Below, in pieces: positions 8,890 to 17,905 of a stretch of DNA of 64,000 bases (position 1 is its first letter; each line of letters opens with the position of its first letter). A model generated the notes under the pieces. It was given only the letters and a program-made list of their open reading frames with translations. It did not search any database and had not been told where the DNA came from. The stretch comes from Ignavibacteriota bacterium (GTDB lineage Bacteria; Bacteroidota; Ignavibacteria; Kapaibacteriales; UBA2268). The DNA is taken from contig JAHBUQ010000001.1 in NCBI GenBank assembly GCA_019637995.1, positions 682,001-746,000 on the forward strand, read 5' to 3'. The position numbers and the translations under genes were made by a program.

Positions 8890-10026
8890 TCAATTCATTA
8901 TAAAAATCAGAGAATATGCAACTAAAATGGTTAAAAACAAAATTTTAGTAATCTTAAAGGGTAAAATTTTGTCAATTAGTATTGTGAATAAAACTGACAA
9001 TATCATTATAAGAAAACTCATCATCATTGCTCCAAACGGCTCAAACATCTTTCCATAAAAGTATTTAAATCCAGCAAGAGGTCCAATTCCGTAAATCATA
9101 AATAAATGAATAACATATATATAAATTGCTCTTTTGGATAATTTGCTGATAAATTGAATAATTTTTATGTTTGTAATTTTGATTTGTCTTGAAATGGAAA
9201 TTAATAAAATTATTATTCCTATGTTCCGAATCACTACACCTGAATCAATTCTCAAATCAAATCGTAAACCGTTGTAAATTAATAATTTTGTAATTGCAAT
9301 TCCCGATAATATTGAAAATAGTCCTATAGTGAACATTAGAAGTCCCGTTCGCAGTTGGAGTGTATTGTTTGAAAGTTTACGACTTCTGAGCCAAATTCCA
9401 AATACTGTGCCCAAAAACATATATGCTGAGTAGGGGAGCATTGTAAATAATGAGCCACCTTTGAAATTCAAATAATTTGAAATAAATTTTGGAATTGAGT
9501 TAAGTTCTGAAATTCCAATTACAGGAGTAATTAATATTACAAATATTCCTAAAATCAAATTGATGATAAGCACTTTTTTTATACTTCCTGCGAATCTATA
9601 AATGAGTGCAAGAATGAAAAGTCCTACTCCGAATACATGCAAAATATTAACTTGCAAAAATCTTTCAAGTCTATGCGACTGTATAGAATATAATTCGGAC
9701 AAACTATTAATAGGCGAGTTCAGAGTATATCCTATTACAAGAAGTACTATTGCCATCAAAATGCGACGCTTGAAAGTATCTTTTGATATTTGCTCAATTC
9801 CGGATTTGAAATTTGCAAATACGTGAACAGCACCTGAAAGGAAAAGAAACATAGGTGCAGTTTTTCCGCGAGCGAAATTCCACCAATCCCATGGAAAAAC
9901 TTTTAGGTTATAAAATTCAGGGTTTGCTAATTCAAAAAAGGAGTGACCTGCTACCATCATTATCATGGCAAAAAATTTCGCGAGGTCAAGATAGACCTCG
10001 CGATTGGAATTTATAGGGCTGTTCAA
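8890..10026 (-). CDS. Integral membrane acyltransferase (acyl_transf_3 / HGSNAT-like)
   Basis: A 378-residue protein with about ten hydrophobic segments. The N-terminus reads YLDLAKFFAMIMMVAGHSFF, then a TAPMFLFLSGAVHVF segment. This resembles membrane O-acyltransferases and the heparan-alpha-glucosaminide N-acetyltransferase-like (DUF1624) family, with a His in the first membrane segment as the likely acyl-handling residue. The target is unknown, plausibly a surface glycan. The start is TTG at 10026, two bases after the nfnB stop codon, so translation is probably coupled to it. No ATG occurs before codon 18 and that would remove the conserved first segment. Confidence 0.7.
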   Translation of the reverse strand: MNSPINSNREVYLDLAKFFAMIMMVAGHSFFELANPEFYNLKVFPWDWWNFARGKTAPMFLFLSGAVHVFANFKSGIEQISKDTFKRRILMAIVLLVIGYTLNSPINSLSELYSIQSHRLERFLQVNILHVFGVGLFILALIYRFAGSIKKVLIINLILGIFVILITPVIGISELNSIPKFISNYLNFKGGSLFTMLPYSAYMFLGTVFGIWLRSRKLSNNTLQLRTGLLMFTIGLFSILSGIAITKLLIYNGLRFDLRIDSGVVIRNIGIIILLISISRQIKITNIKIIQFISKLSKRAIYIYVIHLFMIYGIGPLAGFKYFYGKMFEPFGAMMMSFLIMILSVLFTILIDKILPFKITKILFLTILVAYSLIFIMN

Positions 10027-10028
10027 TA

Positions 10029-11453
10029 TTACCAGCTTTCTGGATTTTTCAAATAATCATCAATAGCTTTTGCGGCTGTGCGTCCTGCACCCATAGCAAG
10101 AATAACCGTAGCACCGCCGGTAACAATATCACCACCCGCGAAAATACCTCTCATATTGGTTTTCATATTCCCTTCGCTGACTGTGATATTTCCCCATTTA
10201 TTTACAATGAGTTCAGGAGTAGTTGATGAGATAATTGGATTCGAGCCATTACCTATAGCGATAATTGAGGCGGTAATTTCTATGGTTTCAATTGCATCTT
10301 TAATAGGCACAGGTCTTCTTCTGCCGGAAGCATCAGGCTCACCCAACTCCATTTGCTGAAGTTTAACAGCACGAAGCCAGCCCTGCTCATCACCAATAAA
10401 TTCAAGTGGAGCAACAAGCAATTTAAACTCGATGCCTTCTTCTTTTGCATGGTGAATTTCTTCTACTCTTGCAGGCATTTCCTGCTCAGAACGACGGTAA
10501 CAGATAATTGCACGCTTAGCGCCAAGTCTTTTGGATGTTCGAACTGCATCCATTGCGGTATTGCCACCACCAAATACAGCAACAGTCTTATTATAAAGGT
10601 CAAGCATCGGAGTAGGATTATTCGGGAAGTCATAAGCCTTCATCAGGTTAACTCTTGTCAAAAATTCATTTGCTGAATAAACTCCGTTCAGGTGTTCGCC
10701 AGGAATATTGAGAAAGTAGGGAAGACCGGCTCCAACACCGATGAATATAGCATCGAATCTGGATTGTAGCTCTTCGATTGTTTCAGTCAATCCGATTACA
10801 TAATTTGTTACAAACTCAACTCCGGATTTTTGAAGTGCTTCAACTTCAGCTTTAACAATATCTTTAGGCAGTCTGAATTCCGGAATTCCATAAATTAATA
10901 CACCTCCGATTTCGTGCAGAGCTTCAAAAACAGTAACATCATGTCCCATTTGAATAAGGTCGCCTGCACAACTTAGACCTGCAGGACCACCTCCAACTAC
11001 AGCTACTTTTTTCCCTGATTTCGGAACAATTTTAATTTCTTTTAATTTAGCATTATTTCTTTCCCAATCTGCTGCAAATCTTTCGAGATAACCAATTGCT
11101 ACAGGTTTTCCTTTTTTGCCGACTACACAAACAGCTTCGCATTGCTCTTCCTGTGGACAAACTCTACCGCAAACTGCCGGAAGAGCATTATCTTCTTTAA
11201 GAATTGCAGCTGCTTCATCAATTTTTCCATCAGCAATCATTTTAATAAATTCCGGAATTTTGACAGCAACAGGGCATCCTGCAACACATACCGGATTTTT
11301 ACAACGAATACATCTTTCTGCTTCTTCCATAGCAATTTCAATGGTATAACCGAGATTTACCTCTTCGAAATTGTGGCTTCGTTCGACGGGGTCTTGTTCC
11401 GGCATTAGATGTCTTGGAATTTTATAACGTTCTTTTATGCTCATTTCAGCCAT
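10029..11453 (-). CDS. nfnB: NADPH-binding large subunit of NADH-dependent ferredoxin:NADP+ oxidoreductase (Nfn) / GltD-like
   Basis: A 474-residue flavoprotein of the glutamate-synthase small-subunit type. The N-terminus binds two [4Fe-4S] clusters, with Cys in ERCIRCKNPVCVAGCPVAV and AVCGRVCPQEEQCEAVC. FAD and NADPH Rossmann motifs follow: VVGGGPAGLSCAGDL and VFGGGNTAMDAVR. With the upstream small subunit it forms the Nfn/SudAB-type electron-bifurcating transhydrogenase, linking NADH, NADPH and reduced ferredoxin in the cytoplasm. I use the ATG at 11453, which has AGGAG about 8-9 bases upstream; a TTG lies six bases earlier. It overlaps the end of nfnA. A stand-alone sulfide dehydrogenase or glutamate synthase role is the alternative. 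Confidence 0.88.
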   Translation of the reverse strand: MAEMSIKERYKIPRHLMPEQDPVERSHNFEEVNLGYTIEIAMEEAERCIRCKNPVCVAGCPVAVKIPEFIKMIADGKIDEAAAILKEDNALPAVCGRVCPQEEQCEAVCVVGKKGKPVAIGYLERFAADWERNNAKLKEIKIVPKSGKKVAVVGGGPAGLSCAGDLIQMGHDVTVFEALHEIGGVLIYGIPEFRLPKDIVKAEVEALQKSGVEFVTNYVIGLTETIEELQSRFDAIFIGVGAGLPYFLNIPGEHLNGVYSANEFLTRVNLMKAYDFPNNPTPMLDLYNKTVAVFGGGNTAMDAVRTSKRLGAKRAIICYRRSEQEMPARVEEIHHAKEEGIEFKLLVAPLEFIGDEQGWLRAVKLQQMELGEPDASGRRRPVPIKDAIETIEITASIIAIGNGSNPIISSTTPELIVNKWGNITVSEGNMKTNMRGIFAGGDIVTGGATVILAMGAGRTAAKAIDDYLKNPESW

Positions 11454-12330
11454 TGACAATCTCCTCGTTAGCTTTTTTTGAAGATTCTATATCATACATT
11501 TTATCATAATTACAAACATGATGGTCTAAGGTCTCTTTTTCCTGTGGAAGGTACATTCTGTTTCTCTGCAACAAAATTTTGAAGTCAACTTTATGAGCGT
11601 CAAATTCGGGTCCATCAACACAAACAAATACAGGTTTGTTATCAACATAAGCTCTGCAGCCTCCGCACATTCCTGTACCATCAACCATAACAGGATTGAG
11701 CGAAACAACAGTTTGAATACCATAAGGCTCTGTAACTTTGGCTACAGCTGCCATCATAGGAATTGGACCGATTGCAAGGACAAAATCAATTTTCTTGCCT
11801 GACTCAATCAGTTGTTCCAGTTTTTGGGTTACAAATCCATGATATCCATAAGATCCGTCATCGGTTGTTGGGTAAACCTCATCGGAAACTTTTTTCATTT
11901 CTTCTTCAAGTATTATAAATTCTTTCGACCTGCCACCAATGATGCTGATTACATAATTTCCCGCTTCTTTGAGTGCTTTGGCAGTTGGATATGCTATTGC
12001 AGTCCCAACACCACCACCTATGCTCACAGCTGTACCAAAATTTTCTATATGAGAAGCTTTGCCAAGTGGACCAACCACATCATGAATGTAGTCACCGGCT
12101 TCAAGAGTATTCAATTTTTTGGTAGTTGCGCCAATTCCCTGAACTATAATCGTTATAGAACCTTCATTAATGTCAGAATCAGCTATTGTCAATGGAATTC
12201 TTTCTCCAAAATCATCAACACGAAGAATTATAAACTGCCCCGCTTTCTTTTTTTCGGCAATTTTCGGAGCAAGCACTTTAAATAGTTTTACCTCCGGACC
12301 TATAAACCTTGCTTCAAGAATCTTATTCAT
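11446..12330 (-). CDS. nfnA: NADH-binding small subunit of Nfn (dihydroorotate dehydrogenase electron-transfer-like)
   Basis: A 294-residue protein of the PyrK/NfnA type. It has an N-terminal FAD-binding barrel (RIPLTIADS region), an NAD-binding domain (SIGGGVGTAIAYPTAKAL) and a C-terminal [2Fe-2S] loop with cysteines in GTGMCGGC and VFVCVDGPEFD. This DGPEFD ending is typical of NfnA/SudB. It precedes and overlaps nfnB by a few bases, the standard order of the bifurcating transhydrogenase operon, and starts at ATG 12330 shortly after AGGA. A TATATTTG element on this strand at 12434-12441 may drive the operon. Confidence 0.88.
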   Translation of the reverse strand: MNKILEARFIGPEVKLFKVLAPKIAEKKKAGQFIILRVDDFGERIPLTIADSDINEGSITIIVQGIGATTKKLNTLEAGDYIHDVVGPLGKASHIENFGTAVSIGGGVGTAIAYPTAKALKEAGNYVISIIGGRSKEFIILEEEMKKVSDEVYPTTDDGSYGYHGFVTQKLEQLIESGKKIDFVLAIGPIPMMAAVAKVTEPYGIQTVVSLNPVMVDGTGMCGGCRAYVDNKPVFVCVDGPEFDAHKVDFKILLQRNRMYLPQEKETLDHHVCNYDKMYDIESSKKANEEIVNG

Positions 12331-12433
12331 ATCCTGTTAAACCACTATTAGTAATTAAATTATTTATCATACTTATATCAATCTATGCACATATTTAAAT
12401 AGCTAATTTTATTTTTTTGCCATTTAATAATTT

Positions 12434-12441
12434 CAAATATA
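12434..12441 (-). promoter_or_regulatory. Candidate -7 element for nfnAB
   Basis: TATATTTG on the reverse strand fits the Bacteroidota TAnnTTTG -7 consensus and sits about 100 bases before the nfnA ATG. No well-spaced -33 TTTG is evident behind the adjacent T-run, so this is a weak call. Confidence 0.3.
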
Positions 12442-12495
12442 AAAAAAAAAGTTCAATTTATCACAATTTAATACAAATCTATTCACTAAAATACC

Positions 12496-12522
12496 TTTGA
12501 ATTATAATATTTTATATATTTG
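12496..12522 (+). promoter_or_regulatory. Candidate promoter for the barrel gene at 12720
   Basis: TTTG (12496-12499) and TATATTTG (12515-12522) fit the -33 and -7 elements of Bacteroidota promoters. The spacing of 15 bases is shorter than the usual 19 or so, which lowers confidence. It would give a leader of nearly 200 bases if the ATG at 12720 is used. Confidence 0.3.
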
Positions 12523-12719
12523 CAGATATTATTTAATCATATTATGAATCAAAATTGAACAATAGAAACATATATCTTTTAATATATCTATTTTTAAATC
12601 CATCTGAGCAAATTGAAGTATCTTTGAACTTGTTCAAAAATTTTCACTTTCCTCAAAATGGCTTGATTTATATTGATTCATTTTTGAATAATATAAATAT
12701 TAAAACTAAATATTATGTA

Positions 12720-13463
12720 ATGATTTTGTCTGTTATTTTGGCTGTGTTCATGGTAAATAATTTTACTTCATTTTCAACAGAATTATTAAGTGGAAGTAAA
12801 ATTGGTGCCGGATACTCTTATGGATTTGACAATCATTATGCTGACCTGAGTTCAATTTCCGTTCTTGAAACCTGCTGCCCAAAAGACCTTGTCGGTAGTG
12901 GTGGCAGTCATCAGATAGGATTGAATTTTGGGTTCAAGGTATCAGAATCCGGATTTGTAAATTTGGGTATATCATACATAAATAGAAATTCGGCACTTTC
13001 AGCAAATGAAAATATTTTGCTTAATTTTGACAGTGTGCCTTTAAATGGTATTTTCAGACACGACCTTTCTTTAGAATTTCAATCATATTTATTTTCAATA
13101 AGTTATAATCAGGATTTGATTGGAACATTTGGCATTGAATCTGGCATTGACTTCGAATTTCATTTTAAAAATACAATCCAATATTCAGAGAGTCTTACAA
13201 GTCCAGAAGACAGAGGATTTTTTCCTGATACTGGTACAAGAAAAAGAAATTTTGTACAAGGCAGCTATTCAGATTTAAAACCTATGAATATAAATTTTCA
13301 TTTGAAATTTTCAAAAGAATACCCTCTCAATATTGATTATCTATGGACAGCAAATCCATTTATAGGTCTAAGATACACTTTATCAGGAATAAATTCCGTT
13401 CAAAATTGGAATCTTTGGTCAATTGAAATCGGTGTAAGAATCACCAGAAATAAAATCATTTAA
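12720..13463 (+). CDS. Outer-membrane beta-barrel protein, paralogue of the gene at 13570-14337
   Basis: Unrecognised family; about 247 residues from the ATG at 12720, which begins a hydrophobic signal segment (MILSVILAVFMVNN). The frame is open to a TTG at 12555, but those extra 55 codons look unstructured. The body is made of short amphipathic strands with Gly and aromatic residues (SGSKIGAGYSYGF, IGLNFGFKV, WSIEIGVRITR), as in small outer-membrane barrels. It matches the convergent neighbour along its whole length, most clearly in SLTSPEDRGFFPDTGTRKRN versus VITSPKNEGAFQDNQSRSRN. No function can be assigned. Confidence 0.65.
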   Translation: MILSVILAVFMVNNFTSFSTELLSGSKIGAGYSYGFDNHYADLSSISVLETCCPKDLVGSGGSHQIGLNFGFKVSESGFVNLGISYINRNSALSANENILLNFDSVPLNGIFRHDLSLEFQSYLFSISYNQDLIGTFGIESGIDFEFHFKNTIQYSESLTSPEDRGFFPDTGTRKRNFVQGSYSDLKPMNINFHLKFSKEYPLNIDYLWTANPFIGLRYTLSGINSVQNWNLWSIEIGVRITRNKII

Positions 13464-13569
13464 TAATTCCACTTACATTTTTTTACTTAGATATTAAAAT
13501 TTTATAAATTATGGATAGGGCTTGAGAGCTAAGATGATTTTGGTGTTGAAAATGTAAAAAAATCATAAA

Positions 13570-14337
13570 TTAGCTGGGAGTTAAAATATTATCAAAGTTA
13601 AAGTTAAGTGGTTTTTTGAAATGGTATTTGAAACTTAATCCAATACCATAAGACGTAGAAAACCAACCCGAAGATTTTGAAATCTCATTTATTTGAAACT
13701 CCAAAAATAGAGTTGGCGAAATATAATAATTCTTTTCTTCATTCAAAGGAATATCAAAATGAATTTTCGCATAACAAATATAAATAATGCTATTAATATC
13801 AGGAATTTTACCAGTTTGAATATTTCTACTTCTTGACTGATTATCCTGGAATGCCCCTTCATTTTTTGGGGAAGTTATTACTTCTTTCTGATAATACGAA
13901 TTATTAGCAAAAAAATGACCTTCAATTCCAAAAGTCATAAATGTAATACTACTTTCAAATAAAGTCAAATAAGTGCCAATTACAAATGATGTATAATCTA
14001 TTTTAATTGATTGTTTGATATCACCTGTAATTAATTCATTATTTAAGAGTATTTGATCTTTTGAATATCCAAAAACTTCGGCACTTGTTTGCTTGTATCC
14101 TATATTAAATCCCAAATTCAAAGGACTGGGTTGACATTCATTTCTAAAAATTGGAAATGAATAAAAGGCATTAAAATGATTGGAATTACCTTTACCAATC
14201 AAATTTTCTGAAGTTTCTAATATACTTGACCTGATTTTGGTTAATGATGTTCGATGATTTTGAAAACCATGATTATACTCAATTCCGTAAATACTTTGCT
14301 GGTAACAAATTGAAAGGTTCGGTATAAACCATATCAA
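13570..14337 (-). CDS. Outer-membrane beta-barrel protein, paralogue of 12720-13463; 5' end possibly interrupted
   Basis: Unrecognised family; 255 residues from TTG 14337, homologous to the convergent gene 107 bases away. Shared features are YGIEYNHGF near the N-terminus, the TSPKNEGAF / RSRN block and an aromatic-rich C-terminal half. The frame upstream is informative: an ATG at 14388 followed by VINFIKLLGN, then TAA (14353-14355), then LIISILIWFIPNLSICYQQ. Joined, this is a textbook signal peptide with a stop codon in its first third. Either translation restarts at a TTG after the stop with a short leader, or the gene is a recent pseudogene. Confidence 0.6.
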   Translation of the reverse strand: MIWFIPNLSICYQQSIYGIEYNHGFQNHRTSLTKIRSSILETSENLIGKGNSNHFNAFYSFPIFRNECQPSPLNLGFNIGYKQTSAEVFGYSKDQILLNNELITGDIKQSIKIDYTSFVIGTYLTLFESSITFMTFGIEGHFFANNSYYQKEVITSPKNEGAFQDNQSRSRNIQTGKIPDINSIIYICYAKIHFDIPLNEEKNYYISPTLFLEFQINEISKSSGWFSTSYGIGLSFKYHFKKPLNFNFDNILTPS

Positions 14338-14475
14338 TATTGAAATTATTAATTAATTTCCAAGCAATTTAATGAAATTAATTACCATAAATAATATCAA
14401 AATATTTTTAGTTTTATTAATGTACAGAAGTATCATTTTTTTACTTAAAACAATCAATCTGACTTTAAATAAAAA

Positions 14476-14503
14476 ACCTCCGCACTTTTTAGGGTGCAGA
14501 GGT
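14476..14503 (-). terminator. Terminator hairpin after the BNR-repeat gene
   Basis: Ten-base stem, ACCTCCGCAC (14476-14485) with GTGCAGAGGT (14494-14503), with one mismatch. On the minus strand it is followed by TTTTTT, giving a good intrinsic terminator about 40 bases after the stop of the gene at 14545-17781. Confidence 0.75.
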
Positions 14504-14544
14504 ATATGATTTATCGAGAGTTGATATGAGTTATAAAACGAATC

Positions 14545-17500
14545 TTAATTTTTCACTAATTTGATTGTCTTGATTTGATTATTTGCTTGTATTTTTGCTA
14601 TATAAATACCGCTAGCTAAATGAGAAATATCAAGTAAATAGTTGTTTATTGATGCGTAATTATTATCAGTAGAATACAATCTTCTTCCGCTTAGGTCGCT
14701 AACCGAAATAGATATACTTCCAATAATAGGTTGAGTAAATTCAAACGAGAAGTTTCCTTCTCCGGGGTTGTTACTTACTATGAAATCAAAATCATGATAT
14801 ATGTTATTTTCGACGCTTGTTACAATAGAATATGGGTCTGAATCTGTAAAGCATCCATACTCGTTGAATACTCTTACAGAATATTCTCCTATTCTGCCAT
14901 CCTGAATAGTGTGCTTTCTTTCAGTAGAATTAAATATCCTTCTTCCGTCGAGATACCATTGGTATGCAGAACCATAACTTGCTATGAGTGTCGGTCCGTC
15001 TTGTGATATAGTAGGCTTATCAGGTAAAGGTTTGACATCTACATAGATTTCTTCAGATGCCACTGTACAACCTTTCGGGTTTATTCCTACTACTGAATAA
15101 ACACCGGGCTCGCTGACAATTGTGATTCTGTCTGTTCCTCCATTTGACCAAATATATGAATCAAATCCCGGAGAGGCATACAAATATAGCTCTCCACCAG
15201 GACATAAAAATTCATCTTCAATTTGATTAATTAACATTTCATCGAAAGGAGTTTTTTCTACAATATAAGCTTCAGACCTTCCGATACATCCGCTATTATC
15301 AATAACTGCAAGTGAATAAAAGCCGGGTTTGGTTACTTTGATTTCTCTGGTAGTAGCGCCATTTGACCATAAATAATTAGGATGGATATTTTTGGCTCTC
15401 ATAGTGATAGTATCACCCGGGCAGAATTTGCTGTATTCATCTACAATGATTTCCGGTGTGACTGCATTACATTCAATTATGGGGGCTGACCATAAACCTC
15501 TACCGTATGTTCCGGCATAAATTCTTTTTTCACCTTTGTGAATTTCCAATTCCATAACAATAACATTAGGCATATCAGTGCCATATCTTTGCCAGTAATA
15601 TGAATTGTAATCAGTATAAAAAATACCGATATCAGTTCCGATATAAAGTCTGTCAGGTGAATTTTCCTGCAATACAATAGTATTTACAGGTACGTTCGGT
15701 AAATTTCCTGTGAGGTTTCTAACAATTTCACCATTTACAAGCTCCAAAACTTTTTCATCAGCATTATAGCCTGATTTAGAAAGCCAAATTCTTCGTGGAT
15801 TTTGAAAGTCCACTGCAATATAAGTAATATAAGTATTAGATGTATGAATCATTTCCCAGTCTTTGCCACCATTATATGTCGCAAATAACTGATTTAATGA
15901 TGAAGCATAAATTACATTCGTATCACTTGGTGCAACAGCGATTGCCTCCAAAGTCGAAGATGGGGAAAAATCAGATATTTTTCTCCATGAACCCGAGCTA
16001 CCTGAAGTATTTGATCTCCATACGCTTCTGTATCCGGCATATATTGTGTTTGGATTTTTTGGATTAAGGACATAAGGCGTTACCCAGGCTCCTGCTTCAT
16101 CAGTAATATTGCTGTTTAGAATATTAAAAAAGTTTTGTCCGCCGTCAGTCGACCTGAAAATATTTCCGTTATACATAGATGCATACATTCTGTTTGCATT
16201 TGTATAGTCAATAATAGCTTCCATACCGTCAGAAGCTAAAACTTTGCTCCAGTTGTCATTTCCTTTGAAAAGTGATGTACCGTTATCCTGAGAGCCGGAA
16301 ATAACAGTTGAACCGGTTGTCTGGGATACACCAATTCTATAGAACTGAGTGATATTCATTCCACTGGAAAATGACACCCAGCTGCTTCCGCGATTAGTAG
16401 TAGCATCAACACCACCATCATTACCAACAAAAAGAGTCATATTATCAGGGGCAAATGTAAAAGTATGCTGGTCAGCATGCACATAAGGATAATTATTTGA
16501 TGGAGTCCAGTGAGTCACCTTCACATAAGAACTGCTTGTACTTGGGTCAGTCGTTCTCCATATATTAATCCCGCCAAAATAAAGCTCATCTTCTTTTACA
16601 GGTGATGCTATAATACATAAATCATAGAATCCCTGCCCTCTTGAATCATTATTTAAATTGCCGGTATGCCAGCCAAGAATATTCCTGCCTAAAGAAGATA
16701 CAGTAGTTTTCTCTTCAAAAGTTTCACCTGAATTATCAGACTGATGAACTGAATGAAAACCGTTAGTGCCTGTCATTGCTGCTAAAGTATAGACTTTATC
16801 AGGATTTGCAGGTGTAACAGCTATGGCAATTCTTATTGCATTCGATAAATATAATTTTCTTTCCCAGGTTTCACCAGCATCATAACTAACATAAACACCT
16901 GTACCACCAGAATGTGAATATGTTGAGGCATAGATTGTGTTAGGGTCACCAGGTTTGAACTCCATACCCATTACATGAAGATTCCTCTCAAATGCCTTCC
17001 AGTTATTCCCGCCATCAGTTGATTTATGAATACCACGGCTGGTTGCAACATATAATAAATTCGGATTTTGTGGATGAACAAGAACTCTTCCTAATAAAAC
17101 CCGGTCTTCAAGTTTATGGCTCAAATTTGTTACATTCCAGTTTGCACCACCATCAGTAGATTTTATTAAACCTATGGAATAAAAATTTCTATTACTTGTG
17201 GAGCCAAACATATCGCCGGTTGATACATATACAATATTTGTGTTAGTTGGAGCTATTGCTATATCTGATACACCAATAGACAAAAACTGAGTAAACGGAA
17301 AAGTAAACCAGTTTTTACCATAATCATTTGACTTCCATAGACCTCCTGATGCTGAACCAATCCATATTTCGTTTTGATTATTTGGATTAAATCTAATTGC
17401 GTTGACTCTACCAATTCCCTGCTGTCCGTTTGGTGCAGCAGGCTCTTTGTATGGACCGTCAGACCGCCATTTGACATTCAAAGTAAGTTCTGAATCTTTG

Positions 17501-17781
17501 ACTTTGCTTTCATAGTTTTTATAACTGTCAAATATATCAATTCCTTCCGGAAAATTTCCATCAGGATAAGTTCTTTGTTGCCAGAAATATTCCCATCTTT
17601 TGAACTGCTTGAATCCTTTGATATTATCATCACCTACCTTTTTCCATTCATCATAAACCATATTTTGAATTTTATAAAAGTTTAGTGATTCTTTCTCGCT
17701 ATAATCAAGATTAAGTCTTTGGCTTAGTGATGCCGTGATTGCCATAACAAAGGCAATCGTAATTAACAATATTTTTCTCAT
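14545..17781 (-). CDS. T9SS-secreted BNR/Asp-box propeller protein (VPS10/sialidase-like)
   Basis: A 1078-residue protein with a signal peptide (MRKILLITIAFVMAITASLS). Residues about 110-760 form repeated beta-propeller blades carrying Asp-boxes (S-x-D-x-G-x-x-W): SNDYGKNWF, STDGGANW, STDGGNNW, SYDAGETW, STDGGQNF and TYNGGKDW. Two repeated Ig/PKD-like segments follow, each with CPG and WSNG (YLWSNGATTREI, YIWSNGGTDRI), and then a T9SS type A sorting domain ending ASGIYIAKIQANNQIKTIKL. Such proteins are often labelled glycosyl hydrolase, but no sialidase catalytic residues are evident. A surface binding or adhesion role is more likely (inference). Confidence 0.8.
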   Translation of the reverse strand: MRKILLITIAFVMAITASLSQRLNLDYSEKESLNFYKIQNMVYDEWKKVGDDNIKGFKQFKRWEYFWQQRTYPDGNFPEGIDIFDSYKNYESKVKDSELTLNVKWRSDGPYKEPAAPNGQQGIGRVNAIRFNPNNQNEIWIGSASGGLWKSNDYGKNWFTFPFTQFLSIGVSDIAIAPTNTNIVYVSTGDMFGSTSNRNFYSIGLIKSTDGGANWNVTNLSHKLEDRVLLGRVLVHPQNPNLLYVATSRGIHKSTDGGNNWKAFERNLHVMGMEFKPGDPNTIYASTYSHSGGTGVYVSYDAGETWERKLYLSNAIRIAIAVTPANPDKVYTLAAMTGTNGFHSVHQSDNSGETFEEKTTVSSLGRNILGWHTGNLNNDSRGQGFYDLCIIASPVKEDELYFGGINIWRTTDPSTSSSYVKVTHWTPSNNYPYVHADQHTFTFAPDNMTLFVGNDGGVDATTNRGSSWVSFSSGMNITQFYRIGVSQTTGSTVISGSQDNGTSLFKGNDNWSKVLASDGMEAIIDYTNANRMYASMYNGNIFRSTDGGQNFFNILNSNITDEAGAWVTPYVLNPKNPNTIYAGYRSVWRSNTSGSSGSWRKISDFSPSSTLEAIAVAPSDTNVIYASSLNQLFATYNGGKDWEMIHTSNTYITYIAVDFQNPRRIWLSKSGYNADEKVLELVNGEIVRNLTGNLPNVPVNTIVLQENSPDRLYIGTDIGIFYTDYNSYYWQRYGTDMPNVIVMELEIHKGEKRIYAGTYGRGLWSAPIIECNAVTPEIIVDEYSKFCPGDTITMRAKNIHPNYLWSNGATTREIKVTKPGFYSLAVIDNSGCIGRSEAYIVEKTPFDEMLINQIEDEFLCPGGELYLYASPGFDSYIWSNGGTDRITIVSEPGVYSVVGINPKGCTVASEEIYVDVKPLPDKPTISQDGPTLIASYGSAYQWYLDGRRIFNSTERKHTIQDGRIGEYSVRVFNEYGCFTDSDPYSIVTSVENNIYHDFDFIVSNNPGEGNFSFEFTQPIIGSISISVSDLSGRRLYSTDNNYASINNYLLDISHLASGIYIAKIQANNQIKTIKLVKN

Positions 17782-17905
17782 AAAATCTCAATAAATCAAA
17801 TTAACAAAATACTATATCTAAAATCACCTTTAGATTTCATATATATAGACACATCAATTGATGTAAAAGTTACAAAAATAATTATAAAAAATAAATATAT
17901 TTTAA

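Larger units (their letters stand above)
12331..12719. other. Divergent intergenic region, nfnA / barrel gene
   Basis: About 390 bases, strongly AT-rich, between two divergent genes. Both strands carry a TATATTTG sequence, which fits the TAnnTTTG -7 element of Bacteroidota promoters. The plus-strand frame of the next gene is open upstream to a TTG at 12555, but residues encoded between 12555 and 12719 do not look like a signal peptide. I see no RNA gene here. Confidence 0.5.

Noticed and set aside
12555-12719. Upstream extension of the plus-strand barrel gene from TTG 12555
   Set aside because: The extra 55 residues do not form a signal peptide or match the paralogue; the ATG at 12720 starts a signal segment.
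13470-13565. Inverted repeat ATTTTTTTAC / GTAAAAAAAT between the convergent barrel genes
   Set aside because: Low-complexity A/T sequence with a gap of about 70 bases. Not convincing as a hairpin.
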